DNA of 64,000 nucleotides from JAEUHQ01 sp964538915 (GCA_964538915.1 CAZIFB010000017.1:20567-84566), one strand, 5' to 3'; shown: positions 17,516 through 28,900, counted from the first letter of the stretch. Notes: generated by a model not told the origin, from the letters alone. Translations and numbers: made by a program.

Positions 17516-18951
17516 CCTCACGCACGCAAGGAACGATCGCCGCGTTGACTGCGGTCGTGCTCACCGGTTGCGCCAACGCACCCGCGCCGGCGGCCGTGGA
17601 CGAAACCGGCATCGAGGTACCCGACCAGTGGTCGGGTCCCGACGCCGGGGCGACCTCGGCGGCTCCGGTCGACTCGTGGTGGTCGGGCTTCGGTGACGCA
17701 CGCCTCGACGAAGCCATCGCAGCCGCGCTCGAACACAACCGCGATCTGCGCGCCGCGGCCGCGCGCCTGGAGGCCGCGCTTCAGGACCGGGTCGCGACCG
17801 GCGCCGCGAGCCTGCCCGAAGTCGACGCGTCGTTCGATCCGCAGCGATCGCGGCGCGTGTTCGTCGGATTCCCGTTCGGCAGCGGTGGCGTGCCGAGCAG
17901 CACGACGACGACCTTCGGGATCTCGCTGAACGTGCGATGGGAGCTCGATGTCTGGGGTCGCGTGGCCGCCGCCGAGTCCGCGGCGCTCGCCGACCTGCAG
18001 GCCGTCGCGGCGGACCACGCGGCAGCGCGCACGAGTCTCGTGGCGCAGGTCTGCAAGTCGTGGTTCGCGGTGGTCGAAGCGCGCCAGCAGCTCGATCTCG
18101 CGGTCGCCACGGTGGACGCGTTCAGCCGCACCGAGGAGGACGTGCGCGATCGCCATCGCCGCGGCCTGCGACCCGCACTCGACGTGCACCTCGCCGCGAA
18201 CAACGCTGCGAGCGCAGAGGCCGTCGTGTCGCAGCGCCGCGACGCCTTGCAGCGCACGCTGCGCGCTCTCGACATCCTCGCGGGCCGCTACCCGCTCGGC
18301 GACACGGCGACGCCGCAGTCCCTGCCTGCGTCGCTGCCGCCCGTTCCCGCGTGCCTACCGGGCAACCTGCTGCAGCGCCGGCCGGACCTCGTCGCCGCCG
18401 AACGCCGCCTCGCGGCCTCGGGCTGCCGCGTCGACTCCGCGCGCGCCGCGCTCTATCCGCGCCTCTCCCTGACGGCGAGCGGCGGCACCACGAGCGAAGA
18501 ACTCGAGGACCTCGTCGACCAGGACTTCCGCGTCTGGAGCCTCGGTGCGAACCTGCTGCAGCCGATCTTCCGCGGCGGAGCGCTTCGCGCCGACGTCGCT
18601 CGCCGCGAAGCCCTTCGGGCCGAGTCGCTCGCGACGTACGGCGGCACGGTCCTGCGCGCGTTCGCCGAGGTCGAGTCGGCACTCGCGAGCGAGACGCACC
18701 TCGGCGAACGACGGGCCGCACTCGCACGCGCCGCCGAGCACGCCAGCCAGTCCCGCGACCTCGCGCGCGAACGGTGGCAACTCGGCCTCGCCGACTTCCT
18801 CGCGGTCGCCGACGGCCAGCGCCAGGCGTACCTCGCGACCTCCGCACTGATCGCGCTCGACCGGCAGCGCCTCGACAACCGCATCGACCTCTTCCTCGCC
18901 CTCGGCGGCGGCTTCGCGCCGGTCCCCGAGGCCACCGGACCGAACCCGTGA
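17512..18951 (+). CDS. Outer membrane efflux lipoprotein, NodT/OprM family
   Basis: A 479-residue TolC-like channel protein. A signal peptide ends in a lipobox (VVLTGC, Cys near 20). Two outer-membrane-efflux repeats follow: WWSGFGDARLDEAIAAALEHNRDLRAAAARLEAA begins the first, and LLQRRPDLVAAERRLAA with ARAALYPRLSLTASGG marks the second, both standard NodT positions. Between them lie long alpha-helical hairpins for the periplasmic tunnel. It would form the outer-membrane exit of the tripartite pump with the two following gene products. It overlaps both neighbours by 4 bp (ATGA and GTGA). Confidence 0.93.
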   Translation: MTSRTQGTIAALTAVVLTGCANAPAPAAVDETGIEVPDQWSGPDAGATSAAPVDSWWSGFGDARLDEAIAAALEHNRDLRAAAARLEAALQDRVATGAASLPEVDASFDPQRSRRVFVGFPFGSGGVPSSTTTTFGISLNVRWELDVWGRVAAAESAALADLQAVAADHAAARTSLVAQVCKSWFAVVEARQQLDLAVATVDAFSRTEEDVRDRHRRGLRPALDVHLAANNAASAEAVVSQRRDALQRTLRALDILAGRYPLGDTATPQSLPASLPPVPACLPGNLLQRRPDLVAAERRLAASGCRVDSARAALYPRLSLTASGGTTSEELEDLVDQDFRVWSLGANLLQPIFRGGALRADVARREALRAESLATYGGTVLRAFAEVESALASETHLGERRAALARAAEHASQSRDLARERWQLGLADFLAVADGQRQAYLATSALIALDRQRLDNRIDLFLALGGGFAPVPEATGPNP

Positions 18952-20162
18952 AAGCCTTCCGCACCGTCCTGCAAGTCCTGCTCCCGCTGCTCGTGCTGTC
19001 CGCGGGATACCTGGCCGCGAAGACCATCGCCGCGAGGGCCGCGAAGCCCGTCGTGACGCCGCCGGCCGCTCGCGGCCCGCTCGTGCGCGCGGCGACGGTC
19101 GAACGCGCGGATCTCAGGCTCGACGTCGAGACCCAGGGCACCGTCGAACCGCTCCGGACCGTCGAACTCGGCGCGGACGTCACCGGACGGATCGTGTCGA
19201 CGAGTCCGTCGCTGCGGGTCGGAGGTTCGTTCGCGCGCGACGAAGTGCTCGCGACGATCGACGCCACCGACTTCGATCTCGCGATCGTGCAGCAGGAGGC
19301 CGCCGTGGCGCGTGCCGAGCTGCACCTGCTCCAGGAACGCGCGGAAGCCGACGCGGCGGTGCGCGCCTGGAAGCAGCTCGAGGGCGATCGCAAGGCCGAT
19401 CCGCTGGTCACACGCGGCCCTCAGATCGCGGACGCCGAACGCTCGCTCGCGGCAACACGCGCAGCGCTCGAGAGGGCCCGCCTCGATCGCGCGCGAACGG
19501 AGGTCCGCGCGCCGTTCGCCGGCCGTGTGCGCAGCGTGCAGGCCGACGTCGGCAGCCGCGTGCAGGCGGGCCAGGCGATCGCCGTCGTGTTCGACGTCGA
19601 AGCCGCCGAAGTGCGCCTTCCGCTCCCGGCGTCGGACGCGGCGTTCGTCGACCTGCCGTTCGCGGGCAACGCATCGGCCGACGCTGCGACGCCGGTGACG
19701 TTCACTGCGCAGTTCGCGGGCCGTCGTCACGAATGGCAGGGCCGCATCGTCCGCACCGACGGCGAGATCGACCGCCGCAGCCGCCAGCTGACCGCGATCG
19801 CGCGGATCGAAGCGCCGTATGCGCCGCGCGACGGCCGGCCGCCGCTGCTCGTCGGCAAGTTCGTTCATGCGACGATCCAGGGCCGCACGTTCCCCGGCGT
19901 GCTGGTCGTGCCCCGCGCCGCGCTGCGCAACGGCAACGAGGTCCAGGTCATCGACGCCGAACGCCGCCTGCGCCGGCGCCCCGTTCGAGTCTTGCGGACC
20001 GATGCAGCCCGAGCGCTGCTCGCGGAGGGCGTCGAAGCCGGCGAGATGGTCTGCATCACCGACGTCGAGGGCGCATCGGACGGCATGATCGTGCGACTCG
20101 CCGACGATCCGAAACCGACGCCGACGGGCGGCGCGACGCCCCCCGCCGCGGAGGCACGATGA
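18948..20162 (+). CDS. RND efflux periplasmic adaptor (membrane fusion protein)
   Basis: A 404-residue HlyD/AcrA-type adaptor starting at a GTG that overlaps the upstream stop. An N-terminal membrane segment (about 5-22, VLLPLLVLSAGYLAAKTIAA) is followed by the lipoyl/barrel-sandwich half-motifs VETQGTVEPLRTVELGADVTG and RTEVRAPFAGRVRSVQADVG, a helical hairpin between them, and a beta-barrel domain (VEAAEVRLPLPASDAAF). A C-terminal membrane-proximal domain includes VVPRAALRNGNEVQVID. It bridges the RND pump and the outer membrane factor encoded on either side. Confidence 0.92.
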   Translation: MKAFRTVLQVLLPLLVLSAGYLAAKTIAARAAKPVVTPPAARGPLVRAATVERADLRLDVETQGTVEPLRTVELGADVTGRIVSTSPSLRVGGSFARDEVLATIDATDFDLAIVQQEAAVARAELHLLQERAEADAAVRAWKQLEGDRKADPLVTRGPQIADAERSLAATRAALERARLDRARTEVRAPFAGRVRSVQADVGSRVQAGQAIAVVFDVEAAEVRLPLPASDAAFVDLPFAGNASADAATPVTFTAQFAGRRHEWQGRIVRTDGEIDRRSRQLTAIARIEAPYAPRDGRPPLLVGKFVHATIQGRTFPGVLVVPRAALRNGNEVQVIDAERRLRRRPVRVLRTDAARALLAEGVEAGEMVCITDVEGASDGMIVRLADDPKPTPTGGATPPAAEAR

Positions 20163-23100
20163 GCGCCGACGATCCGACGGTCCTGGCCGACGAGAAGCGC
20201 GGCTTCTTCGCGTGGTTCGTGCAGAACCATGTGGCCGCCACCCTCGTCGCCGCGACGTTCCTGGTCGCGGGCCTGTCGGCGCTGTTCGGGGGCCGCGTTC
20301 GGCGCGAGGTCTTCCCGGAGATCGCGCCCAACATCGTCACCGTGCAGGTGGCCTACCCGGGCGCAGCCCCGGCCGAAGTCGAGCAGGGCGTCTGCCTCCG
20401 CATCGAGGAAGCGGTCGAAGGCGTCACCGGTGTCGACAAGGTCACGTCGAGCGCGAACGAAGGCGTCGGCCTCGTCGTCATCGAGACGCTGCAGGACGCC
20501 GACATCGATCGTGTCCTCGACGACGTGAAGAACCGCGTCGAGGCGATCACGAACTTCCCCGCGGAGATCGAGGAGCCGATCGTCTCGCGCCTCGTCGTCC
20601 GCAAGGAAGTCATCAACGTGTCGATCTACGGCGACACCGACGAGCGCACGTTGAAGCGCCTCGCCGAACGCGCCCGCGAGGATCTCGCCGCGCTGCCGCA
20701 GGTGTCGCAGGTCGAACTCGGCGCCGTGCGCCCCTACGAGATCGCGATCGAGATCAGCGAAGAAGCGCTGCGCCGCTACTCGCTGTCGTTCGACGCCGTG
20801 GCGGACGCCGTCCGGCGCGGGAGCCTCGACCTGCCCGCGGGCGTCATCAAGGCGAACGAGGGTCACACGCTGCTGCGGGTAGAGGGCCAGGCCTACCGCG
20901 GCGAAGAGTTCGAGAAACTCGTCCTGTTGACGAAGCCCGACGGCACGCGTGTGCAGCTCGGCGACGTCGCCCGAGTCGTCGACGGCTTCGCCGACGACGA
21001 CCTCGCGGCCCGTTTCGACGGCAAGCCCGCGGCGCTGGTGAAGGTGTTCCGCGTCGGGTCGCAGGACGCCCTCGCGGTGACCGCCGCGGTGCGCGAATGG
21101 GTCGCTGGCCCGGGCACACTCATGCTGCCGCCCGGCGTGAAGATCGCCACGTGGCGCGACGAGTCGATCCTGCTGAAGGGGCGCATCGACCTCCTGTTCG
21201 GCAACGCGATGCAGGGTCTCGTGCTGGTCTTCGTGATCCTCGCGCTCTTCCTGCAGCTGCGGGTCGCGATCTGGGTCGCGATCGGCATCCCGGTCGCGTT
21301 CCTCGGCGCGGTCGCGTTGATGCCGACGTTCGACGTCTCGATCAACATGATCTCGCTGTTCGCGTTCCTGCTGGTGCTCGGCATCGTCGTCGACGACGCG
21401 ATCGTGGTCGGCGAGAACGTCGTGCTGCACCGCGCGAACGGCGCATCACCGATGCTCGCAGCCCTGCGCGGCAGTCGCGAAGTTCGCGTGCCGGTGTTCG
21501 CGTCGGTGTCGACGACGATCGCCGCGTTCCTGCCCATGCTGCTGTCCGTGCCCGGCAGCGACGCGCAGGTGTGGCGCGTCATCCCGCTGATCGTGATCCC
21601 GGTGCTCACGATCAGCCTCGTCGAGTCACAGCTCTGCCTGCCCGCGCACCTGTCGATGCTGCGGCGCGACGACCCCACGCGGCGTCCGTGGCTCGGCGCG
21701 CGGCTGCTCGGCACCCTCCAGCGGCTGTTCACGCTGGTGCTCGAGTCGTTGGTGCGCCGCGTCTACCAGCCCGTGCTCGAAGCGAGCCTGCGCTGGCGCT
21801 ACGTGACGATCGCGGGCGCCATCGCACTCCTGCTGGTCCTGTTCGCGAGCACCGCGGCCGGCTTCCCGCGCTTCATCTTCTTCCCCAGCGTCGACGGCGA
21901 CAACATCGTCGTGTCGTTGACGATGCCGCAGGGAACGCCCGCCCAGACGACCGCCGGAGTCCTGGCCAGGATCGAGACCGCCGCGCGCGACGTCTGCAGC
22001 GAAGTCGACCGCGAAACCGGCGGCAGCCCTTCGGTACTCGAACACATGCTGGCGAGCGTCGGCTCGCAACCGTTCGCGGTCGAGCAGGCCCGCAACGGCG
22101 GCCAGCGCGACGCGCAGTTCCAATCCGGCTCGCACCTCGCCGAGCTCAACGTGCAGCTGCTGCCGTCGGAGAAGCGGGAGATCTCGTCGAACGTGATCCT
22201 CAGCCGAATCCGCGACCGCGTCGGTGCGGTCCCCGACGCGATCGACCTCCAGTTCACGACGTCGTTCTTCACGACCGGCAAGGACGTCGACGTCGAGCTG
22301 TACCACGCGGACATCGATGCCCTGCGCGCGGCGGTCGCGGACCTCGAACACGAGCTGCGGTCGATGCCCGAGGTGAAGGACATCAGCAACTCGTTCCGGC
22401 TCGGCAAGCCGGAGGTCGAACTCCGCATCCGCCCGTCCGCCGAACCGCTCGGCCTCTCCCAGCAGGACCTCGCGCAACAGGTGCGGCAGGCCTTCTACGG
22501 CGAAGAGGCGCAGCGTGTGCAGCGCGGACGCGACGACGTGAAGGTCATGGTTCGCTACCCCGAGGCCGGTCGCCGTTCGCTCGACGACCTCGACACGCTT
22601 CGGATCCGGACGCCGGCGGGCGACGAGGTGCCGCTGCGCGAAGTCGCCGAGGCCACGAGCGGCCGCTCTTTCTCGACGATCCAGCGGGTGAACAGGAAAC
22701 GCGCGCTGCGAGTCAGCGGTGAGATCGACGAGAACGACCCGAACGCTTCGGCCGAAGCGATCAACACTCGACTGCGCGAGGAAGTGCTGCCGGCGCTGGT
22801 CGACCGTCACCCCGGCCTGTCGGCCGGGTTCGAGGGCGACCAGAAGAAGAAGACCGAACTGCTGACGTCGCTCGCCGGCGGGTTCGCGATCGCACTCTTC
22901 CTGATCTACGCGCTGATGGCCATCCCGCTGAAGTCGTTCCTCCAGCCGCTGCTCATCATGACAGCGATCCCGTTCGGCGTGGGCGGAGCGATCGCCGGGC
23001 ACATGCTGTGCGGCTTCGACCTCAGCATCCTGTCGATGTTCGGCGTCATCGCCCTCGCGGGCGTGGTGGTCAACGACAACATCGTGCTCGTCGACTGGGT

Positions 23101-23401
23101 GAACCGGAGTCGGGACGCGCATGCGTCCTTGATGGAAGCCGTGCGCACCGCCGGTGCCGCCCGCTTCCGCCCGATCCTGCTGACGTCGCTGACCACGTTC
23201 GGCGGCCTGACGCCGCTCCTGCTGGAGAAGAGCGTGCAGGCGCGCTTCCTCGTCCCGATGGCGATCTCGCTCGGCTTCGGCGTCATGTTCGCGACGCTGA
23301 TCAGCCTCCTCCTGGTACCGTCGCTCTACCTCGCCCTCGACGACGTGCGCCGCGCGGCCGTGCGCTGCTGGCACTTCGTGTATCCGCCGCGCGCGGCGTG
23401 A
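20159..23401 (+). CDS. RND family efflux transporter permease (AcrB/HAE1-like)
   Basis: A 1080-residue proton-driven inner-membrane exporter with 12 predicted transmembrane helices and two large periplasmic loops. TM4 carries the proton-relay Asp pair in GIVVDDAIVVGENVVLHRAN, and TM10 has GVVVNDNIVLVDWVNRSRD. The porter-domain start PGAAPAEVEQGVCLRIEEAVEGV is well conserved. Length and architecture match HAE-type pumps, closer to the multidrug group than to heavy-metal CusA. It overlaps the adaptor gene by 4 bp (ATGA). Substrate range cannot be read from sequence; the TetR gene suggests induction by a small molecule. Confidence 0.94.
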   Translation: MSADDPTVLADEKRGFFAWFVQNHVAATLVAATFLVAGLSALFGGRVRREVFPEIAPNIVTVQVAYPGAAPAEVEQGVCLRIEEAVEGVTGVDKVTSSANEGVGLVVIETLQDADIDRVLDDVKNRVEAITNFPAEIEEPIVSRLVVRKEVINVSIYGDTDERTLKRLAERAREDLAALPQVSQVELGAVRPYEIAIEISEEALRRYSLSFDAVADAVRRGSLDLPAGVIKANEGHTLLRVEGQAYRGEEFEKLVLLTKPDGTRVQLGDVARVVDGFADDDLAARFDGKPAALVKVFRVGSQDALAVTAAVREWVAGPGTLMLPPGVKIATWRDESILLKGRIDLLFGNAMQGLVLVFVILALFLQLRVAIWVAIGIPVAFLGAVALMPTFDVSINMISLFAFLLVLGIVVDDAIVVGENVVLHRANGASPMLAALRGSREVRVPVFASVSTTIAAFLPMLLSVPGSDAQVWRVIPLIVIPVLTISLVESQLCLPAHLSMLRRDDPTRRPWLGARLLGTLQRLFTLVLESLVRRVYQPVLEASLRWRYVTIAGAIALLLVLFASTAAGFPRFIFFPSVDGDNIVVSLTMPQGTPAQTTAGVLARIETAARDVCSEVDRETGGSPSVLEHMLASVGSQPFAVEQARNGGQRDAQFQSGSHLAELNVQLLPSEKREISSNVILSRIRDRVGAVPDAIDLQFTTSFFTTGKDVDVELYHADIDALRAAVADLEHELRSMPEVKDISNSFRLGKPEVELRIRPSAEPLGLSQQDLAQQVRQAFYGEEAQRVQRGRDDVKVMVRYPEAGRRSLDDLDTLRIRTPAGDEVPLREVAEATSGRSFSTIQRVNRKRALRVSGEIDENDPNASAEAINTRLREEVLPALVDRHPGLSAGFEGDQKKKTELLTSLAGGFAIALFLIYALMAIPLKSFLQPLLIMTAIPFGVGGAIAGHMLCGFDLSILSMFGVIALAGVVVNDNIVLVDWVNRSRDAHASLMEAVRTAGAARFRPILLTSLTTFGGLTPLLLEKSVQARFLVPMAISLGFGVMFATLISLLLVPSLYLALDDVRRAAVRCWHFVYPPRAA

Positions 23402-23533
23402 CGGCTGCCGCGCGACACGACGGTGTCGCGATCCTCGACAGTCGGCCGAAGGTCCTTCCCGACCGCGGTCAAGGAGTGTTCCGCAGTGCGCCGATGCACG
23501 GGCATCGATGTCGCCCCCCCGCCGAGCCCGCCG

Positions 23534-25879
23534 ATGAACAGGCCGAGGACGTCCCTGCGTCGCCGGCTGACGGCTCTGTGCTCGTTGCTCACGATCGTCG
23601 CGATCGCCGTGATCGGGCTCGACTCGTACCGGCGCGAACGCGCGATGCTCGAACACAGCACGCGCCGCAGCCTCGAGACGCTGGCGCAGATGGTCGCGGT
23701 CAACGTCCGCAGCAGCGTCGCGGAGCAGTCGCCGGCCGCGGTGACGGAGTTCCTCACGACGATCGCGGACACGATGGACCTCCAGCTCGCGGCGGTCGTG
23801 TCCGCCGACGGCGCCTGGTTCTCGATCTCGGGCGATTCCGAGCTGCTGCCCGAGCTGCTGCCGGGCACGCGCCAGATCGGTCCGGACTGGGTCAGCGCGG
23901 TCAACCTCGACTACACCGACAAGTCGAAGGTGAAACGGCGCGCAGTCGTGATCGTTCGGACCTCGGGCCAGCCCATGCGGTTGCGGCTGCAGGAGTATCT
24001 CGAGGGCCTGCTCGCAACGATGGTGTTGGCGCTGCTGCTGCTCGCGTTCGCGGCACACTGGCTCCTGACGCGCCTGCTCGCTCCGGTACAGGGCCTGCTC
24101 GACACCACGGTGCGCGTGCGGCAGACCGAGGACTACTCGCTGCGAGCGGCCGGTTCGTCCGACGACGAGATCGGCGCCCTCGTGCGAGCGTTCAATGCGA
24201 TGCTCGAAGCGATCCAGGGCCGCGACAACAACCTCGCACGCCTGGCCGAGCACCTCGAACAACAGGTGCGCGAACGTACCGCGGAGCTGCGCCGCGCCGT
24301 CGAGGTCGCCGAGACCGCGACGCGCGTGAAGTCGACGTTCCTCGCGAACATGAGCCACGAGATCCGCACGCCGCTGAACGCGATCCTCGGCATGTCGGAC
24401 CTCGCGATGGAGAGCGAGGATCCGCGCGAACTGCGCGAATACCTGGGCGTGATCCGCAACGCAGGCTCGAACCTGCTCGGCGTCCTCTGCGACGTCCTCG
24501 ACCTCTCGAAGATCGAGTCGGACAAACTCGAACTGTCCCCCGTTCCCACCGACCTCGAGGCGCTCGCACTCGAAGCACTGCGTCCGCTGACCTCGCGCAT
24601 CCAGGACAAGGACCTCGAACTCACACTCGAAGTCGACTCCGGACTCGCGGACGCGTACCGGCTCGACGACGTCCGCGTGCGACAGATCCTCACGAACCTC
24701 GTCAGCAACGCGATCAAGTTCACCGCGAGCGGAGTCGTCCGCGTCTCGCTCACCGTCGAAGAGCGGCGCGGCGACGTGCACGACGTGGCGCTGGTGGTCG
24801 AAGACACGGGCACCGGCATCCCGAAGGACCGCCTCACCGCGATCTTCACGCCGTTCACGCAGGCCGACAGCACGATCACGCGGCGGTTCGCGGGCACCGG
24901 CCTCGGTCTGTCGATCACGGATCGGCTCGTACGCCTGATGGGCGGGACGATCGTCGTCGAAAGCACGGTCGGCAAGGGCTCGACGTTCCGCATCCGGCTG
25001 CCGCTCACGACCTGCGCGAGCCCGTTGCCTCCGCTGCCGCAGCTCGCCGGAAACGCCAGGCTGTTGGCGATGGGCCGCTCCGCCGCGACGATTCGCGCGC
25101 TCGAGGCCACGGCGAAGCGTCTCGGCATCTCCCTCGTCACGCTCGACACGGGGACTGCACTGCGGTCGGTCGGGGCCATCGGCCCTGCGGACGTCGTTCT
25201 CGTCGACGACCGCGACGCGGAGCGCGACGCGGAGCTGTGCGAATGGCTGCCGGTCGGCCCGCGCGGCGTCCGCTCCGTGCTGCTCATCACGTCGTTCCAG
25301 GACCTCGCGAACGCATCCGCCCGCTGCCGCCGCTGCGACTTCGCCGGCTACCTGACGAAGCCGGTTTCGGCACGGGAACTGGCGGGACGGATGGCGACGC
25401 TGCAATCGCCGTCGTCCGAGCCCGCCGCGAGCCCGGCGGAGAACCCGGGCACGAACGTGCGCCCGACCGCGACCGCCGCGGCGACGCCGTCGCTCCGGAT
25501 CCTGGTTGCCGAGGACAACCCGGTGAACCAGCGCCTGATCGAGCGCATCCTGCAGCGCGACGGCCACCACGTGACCCTCGCCGAGAACGGGAGGATCTGC
25601 TGCGAGACCTTCGCGCGCGAACCGTTCGACATCGTCCTGATGGACATGCAGATGCCGGAGATGAGCGGCCTCGAAGCGGCCGCGCAGATCCGGACCGCTG
25701 CGGCAGCCGACGCGCCTCGTGTCCCGATCGTCGCGCTCACCGCGAACACGACCATCGAGGATCGGACGGCGTGCCTCGAAGCCGGAATGGACGAAGTCCT
25801 GTCGAAGCCGGTTTCCGTACCGAAGCTGCGGGCCGTGCTCGCGGGCGTTGCCGCCCGGCGGGACTCACCGGCTGCCTGA
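23534..25879 (+). CDS. Hybrid sensor histidine kinase/response regulator
   Basis: A 781-residue membrane sensor. Two transmembrane helices (about 12-30 and 160-180) flank a periplasmic sensor of about 125 residues that resembles CHASE8-type domains. A HAMP linker and coiled coil lead to the HisKA box with phospho-acceptor H275 (FLANMSHEIRTPLNAILG). The ATPase domain follows, with QILTNLVSNAIKF, DTGTGIPKD and GTGLGLSI. Then comes a degenerate receiver (about 505-615, lacking the usual Asp cluster) and a complete C-terminal receiver with D704 in IVLMDMQMPEM. BarA-like layout. The ATG at 23534 is chosen over the upstream ATG at 23423 because it places TM1 at the N-terminus. No partner regulator is adjacent. 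Confidence 0.9.
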   Translation: MNRPRTSLRRRLTALCSLLTIVAIAVIGLDSYRRERAMLEHSTRRSLETLAQMVAVNVRSSVAEQSPAAVTEFLTTIADTMDLQLAAVVSADGAWFSISGDSELLPELLPGTRQIGPDWVSAVNLDYTDKSKVKRRAVVIVRTSGQPMRLRLQEYLEGLLATMVLALLLLAFAAHWLLTRLLAPVQGLLDTTVRVRQTEDYSLRAAGSSDDEIGALVRAFNAMLEAIQGRDNNLARLAEHLEQQVRERTAELRRAVEVAETATRVKSTFLANMSHEIRTPLNAILGMSDLAMESEDPRELREYLGVIRNAGSNLLGVLCDVLDLSKIESDKLELSPVPTDLEALALEALRPLTSRIQDKDLELTLEVDSGLADAYRLDDVRVRQILTNLVSNAIKFTASGVVRVSLTVEERRGDVHDVALVVEDTGTGIPKDRLTAIFTPFTQADSTITRRFAGTGLGLSITDRLVRLMGGTIVVESTVGKGSTFRIRLPLTTCASPLPPLPQLAGNARLLAMGRSAATIRALEATAKRLGISLVTLDTGTALRSVGAIGPADVVLVDDRDAERDAELCEWLPVGPRGVRSVLLITSFQDLANASARCRRCDFAGYLTKPVSARELAGRMATLQSPSSEPAASPAENPGTNVRPTATAAATPSLRILVAEDNPVNQRLIERILQRDGHHVTLAENGRICCETFAREPFDIVLMDMQMPEMSGLEAAAQIRTAAAADAPRVPIVALTANTTIEDRTACLEAGMDEVLSKPVSVPKLRAVLAGVAARRDSPAA

Positions 25880-25936
25880 CCGGACGCCGGCGGAGGAACG
25901 CTCGCGACGGGCAGGGCGCCGTGCGATGCTGCGACG

Positions 25937-28900
25937 ATGAGCCGCTTCGCCGCGTCCGTCTTCGCCGTCGCGACCGCCGCCCTCGCCGCCCAGGGCCCGC
26001 CTCCGGAAGGACCGCGCGCCGTCGACCCGGGCTGGTTCGTGCTGACCGGCGCGCGCGTCGTCGTCGATCCCGCGACCTCGCTCGAGCGCGCGAACGTCGT
26101 GCTGCGCGACGGCCGCATCGTCGGGGTCGACGCCGCTCCGCCCGCCGGCGCCACTCCGGTCGACTGCAGCGGCCTCACGATCTACCCGGGCCTCGTCGAT
26201 CCGTTCGTCGCGACCGACGTGCCGGCGCTCGACGCCGCGATCGACGACCAGCACTGGAATCCGATGGTTCAGCCGCAGCGCAGCGCGCGCGACGGCGGAC
26301 TGGTGCCCGCCGCCGAACGAAGTGCGCTGCGCCGGCTCGGCTTCACGACGGTCGCGTGCGTGCCGACCGGCGGCATCGTGAAGGGCACGAGCACGGTCGT
26401 TCAGCTCGACGAGCCGACATCCACGTCGCCCGCCACGATCGTGCGCGACGTCGCGGCGCTCGTGACGAGCCTGCAGACGCGCGACGGCTATCCGAACAGT
26501 GAGATGGGCGCGATCGCGGTGCTCCGACAGGCACTGTTCGACGGGGCGTGGTACCGGAGCTGCATCGCGACCCTGACACCCGGCAGCGCCCTGCCGGCCG
26601 GTGCGCCGCGGCCGTCGTCCGCGTTCGCGGCCCTCGCCGAACGCGCGGACCTGCCCCTGTGGTTCGACGCCCGCGACGAACTGCAGGCGCTGCGCGCCGT
26701 CCGCGTCGCCAACGAAGCCGGGCGCTCGCTCGTGCTCGTCGGCAGCGGCATGGAGTTCCGCCGCCTCGCCGCGCTCGCCGCCGCGAAGGTGCCGATCGTC
26801 GTGCCGTTGCAGTTCCCGGAAGCACCGGACGTCGCGTCGGCGAGCGCCGCCGAACGAGTGTCGCTGCGCCAGCTGCAGTCGTGGGAGCAGGCGCCGACCA
26901 ATACGAAGCGCCTGCTCGACGCCGGCGTGGACGTCGCGTGGACCACGGCGCGCATGCGCGACAAGAAGGACTTCCGCGAACGTGTCGCCGAGGCGATCGC
27001 GTGCGGCGTCAGCGCGCAGCAGGCGCTCGCCCTGCTCACGACGAAGCCCGCGGCACTGCTCGGCATCGCGGATCAGGCTGGCACGATCACGCGCGGCAAG
27101 CTGGCGAACCTCGTCGTCGTCGAGGGCGATCTCTTCGACCCGAAGTCCAGGATCCGCGACGTGTGGGTCGGCGGCGTCCGCCACACGATCCAGGCAGCGA
27201 AGGATGCGGGCGTCGACGGCTCGTGGTCCTGGACGACGGGCTGGCCCGGCAAGGACCCGAAGATTGCGCCGACGCTGACGGTCGACGGCGAATCCGTGAA
27301 GGGCAAGGCCGGTGGCTCGGACCTGAAGTTCGCCGACGTCGTGCGCGAACCGGACCGCCTCTCGTGCCGCGTGGCGGGGGAATCCCTCGACGCGGAGCGG
27401 GTGTTCTGGCTGCGTGTGCACCAGGACGGCGGTGCGCTGGTGGGCACGTGCGTGGCGTCCGACGGGACATCCGTCGCGGTGCGCGCGGAGCGCTCGACCG
27501 ACGAAGCGAAGGGAAAGAGCGACGAGAAGAAGGGCGGCGACGACGCACGTCCCGCGCCGCCGTCGATCGGACCGTTGCCCACGCCGCTGGGCGGCTACGG
27601 CTTCCTCGCGATGCCCGCGAAGACCGAGTTCGTGCTCGTCGGCGCGACCCTGTGGCCCTGCGACGGACGAGGCGTGCTGCGCGACGGCGCGGTGCACGTT
27701 CGCGACGGCCGCATCGTGTTCGCGGGCTCGCGCTCGGACATGGGCGAGCCGCCGGGCGGCGTGCAGGTCATCGACGCAACGGGCAAACACGTCACGCCCG
27801 GCATCATCGACTGCCACTCGCACACCGGCATCTCGCGCGGCGTCAACGAAGGCGGCGAAGCCGTGACCGCCGAAGTTCGCGTCGAGGACGTCATCGACCC
27901 GGACGACGTCAACTGGTACCGCGAACTGGCCGGGGGTGTCACCGCGGTGAACCAGCTGCACGGCTCCGCGAACGCCATCGGCGGTCAGAGCTGCACCGTC
28001 AAGCTGCGCTGGGGCGTTCCGCACCCGGACGACATGCGGTTCGCGGGCGCGCCCACGGGCATCAAGTTCGCGCTCGGCGAGAACCCGCGGCAGGCCAACG
28101 ACCGCGGCCCGAACCGGCGCTACCCGAACACGCGCATGGGCGTCGAGGCGCTGCTGCGCGACCGCTTCGCCGCAGCGGACGCGTACCGAACGACCCGCGC
28201 CGCCTACGAGAAGCTCGCCCCTGCCGAGCGCGCGAAGGCAATGCGACCGCGCCGCGACCTCGAACTGGAGGCGCTGGCGGAAGTGCTCGACGGCATCCGC
28301 CGCATCCACTGCCACAGCTACCGCCAGGACGAGATCTTCATGCTCTGTGGCCTCGCCCGCGAACTCGGCATCAAGATCGGCACGTTCCAGCACGTGCTCG
28401 AGGGCTACAAGGTGGCCGACGCCATCGGCGCGAACGCAGTCGGCGCGTCGTCCTTCAGCGACTGGTGGGCCTACAAGTTCGAGGTCTGGGACGCGATCCC
28501 CGACAACGGCGCGATCATGCACGAGGCCGGTGTGTGCGTGTCGTTCAACAGCGACAGCAATGAACACGCGCGCCGCCTCAACACCGAGGCCGGCAAGGCG
28601 GTGAAGTACGGCGGCGTGGCGCCGTGGGACGCACTCTGCTTCGTCACGAAGAATCCGGCGATCCAGCTCGGTGTCTTCGACCGCACGGGCTCGCTCACGG
28701 CGGGCAAGGATGCCGACCTCGTGCTGTGGTCCGACGACCCCCTGAGCTACGCCGCCCGCTGCGAAGCGACATGGGTCGACGGGCGGCTCCTGTTCTCGCT
28801 CGGAACCGACAGAAGCATGCGCGAAGCCATCGCCGCGGAGCGTCAACGCCTCATCGGCAAGGCCGCCGCCTCCGGCAAGAAACGCACGGCGCGCGACGGC

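Noticed and set aside
21626..25570. A 1314-codon open frame on the minus strand.
   Set aside because: It is antisense to the RND transporter and the histidine kinase, has shadow-like Arg/Val/Asp composition and shows no motif.
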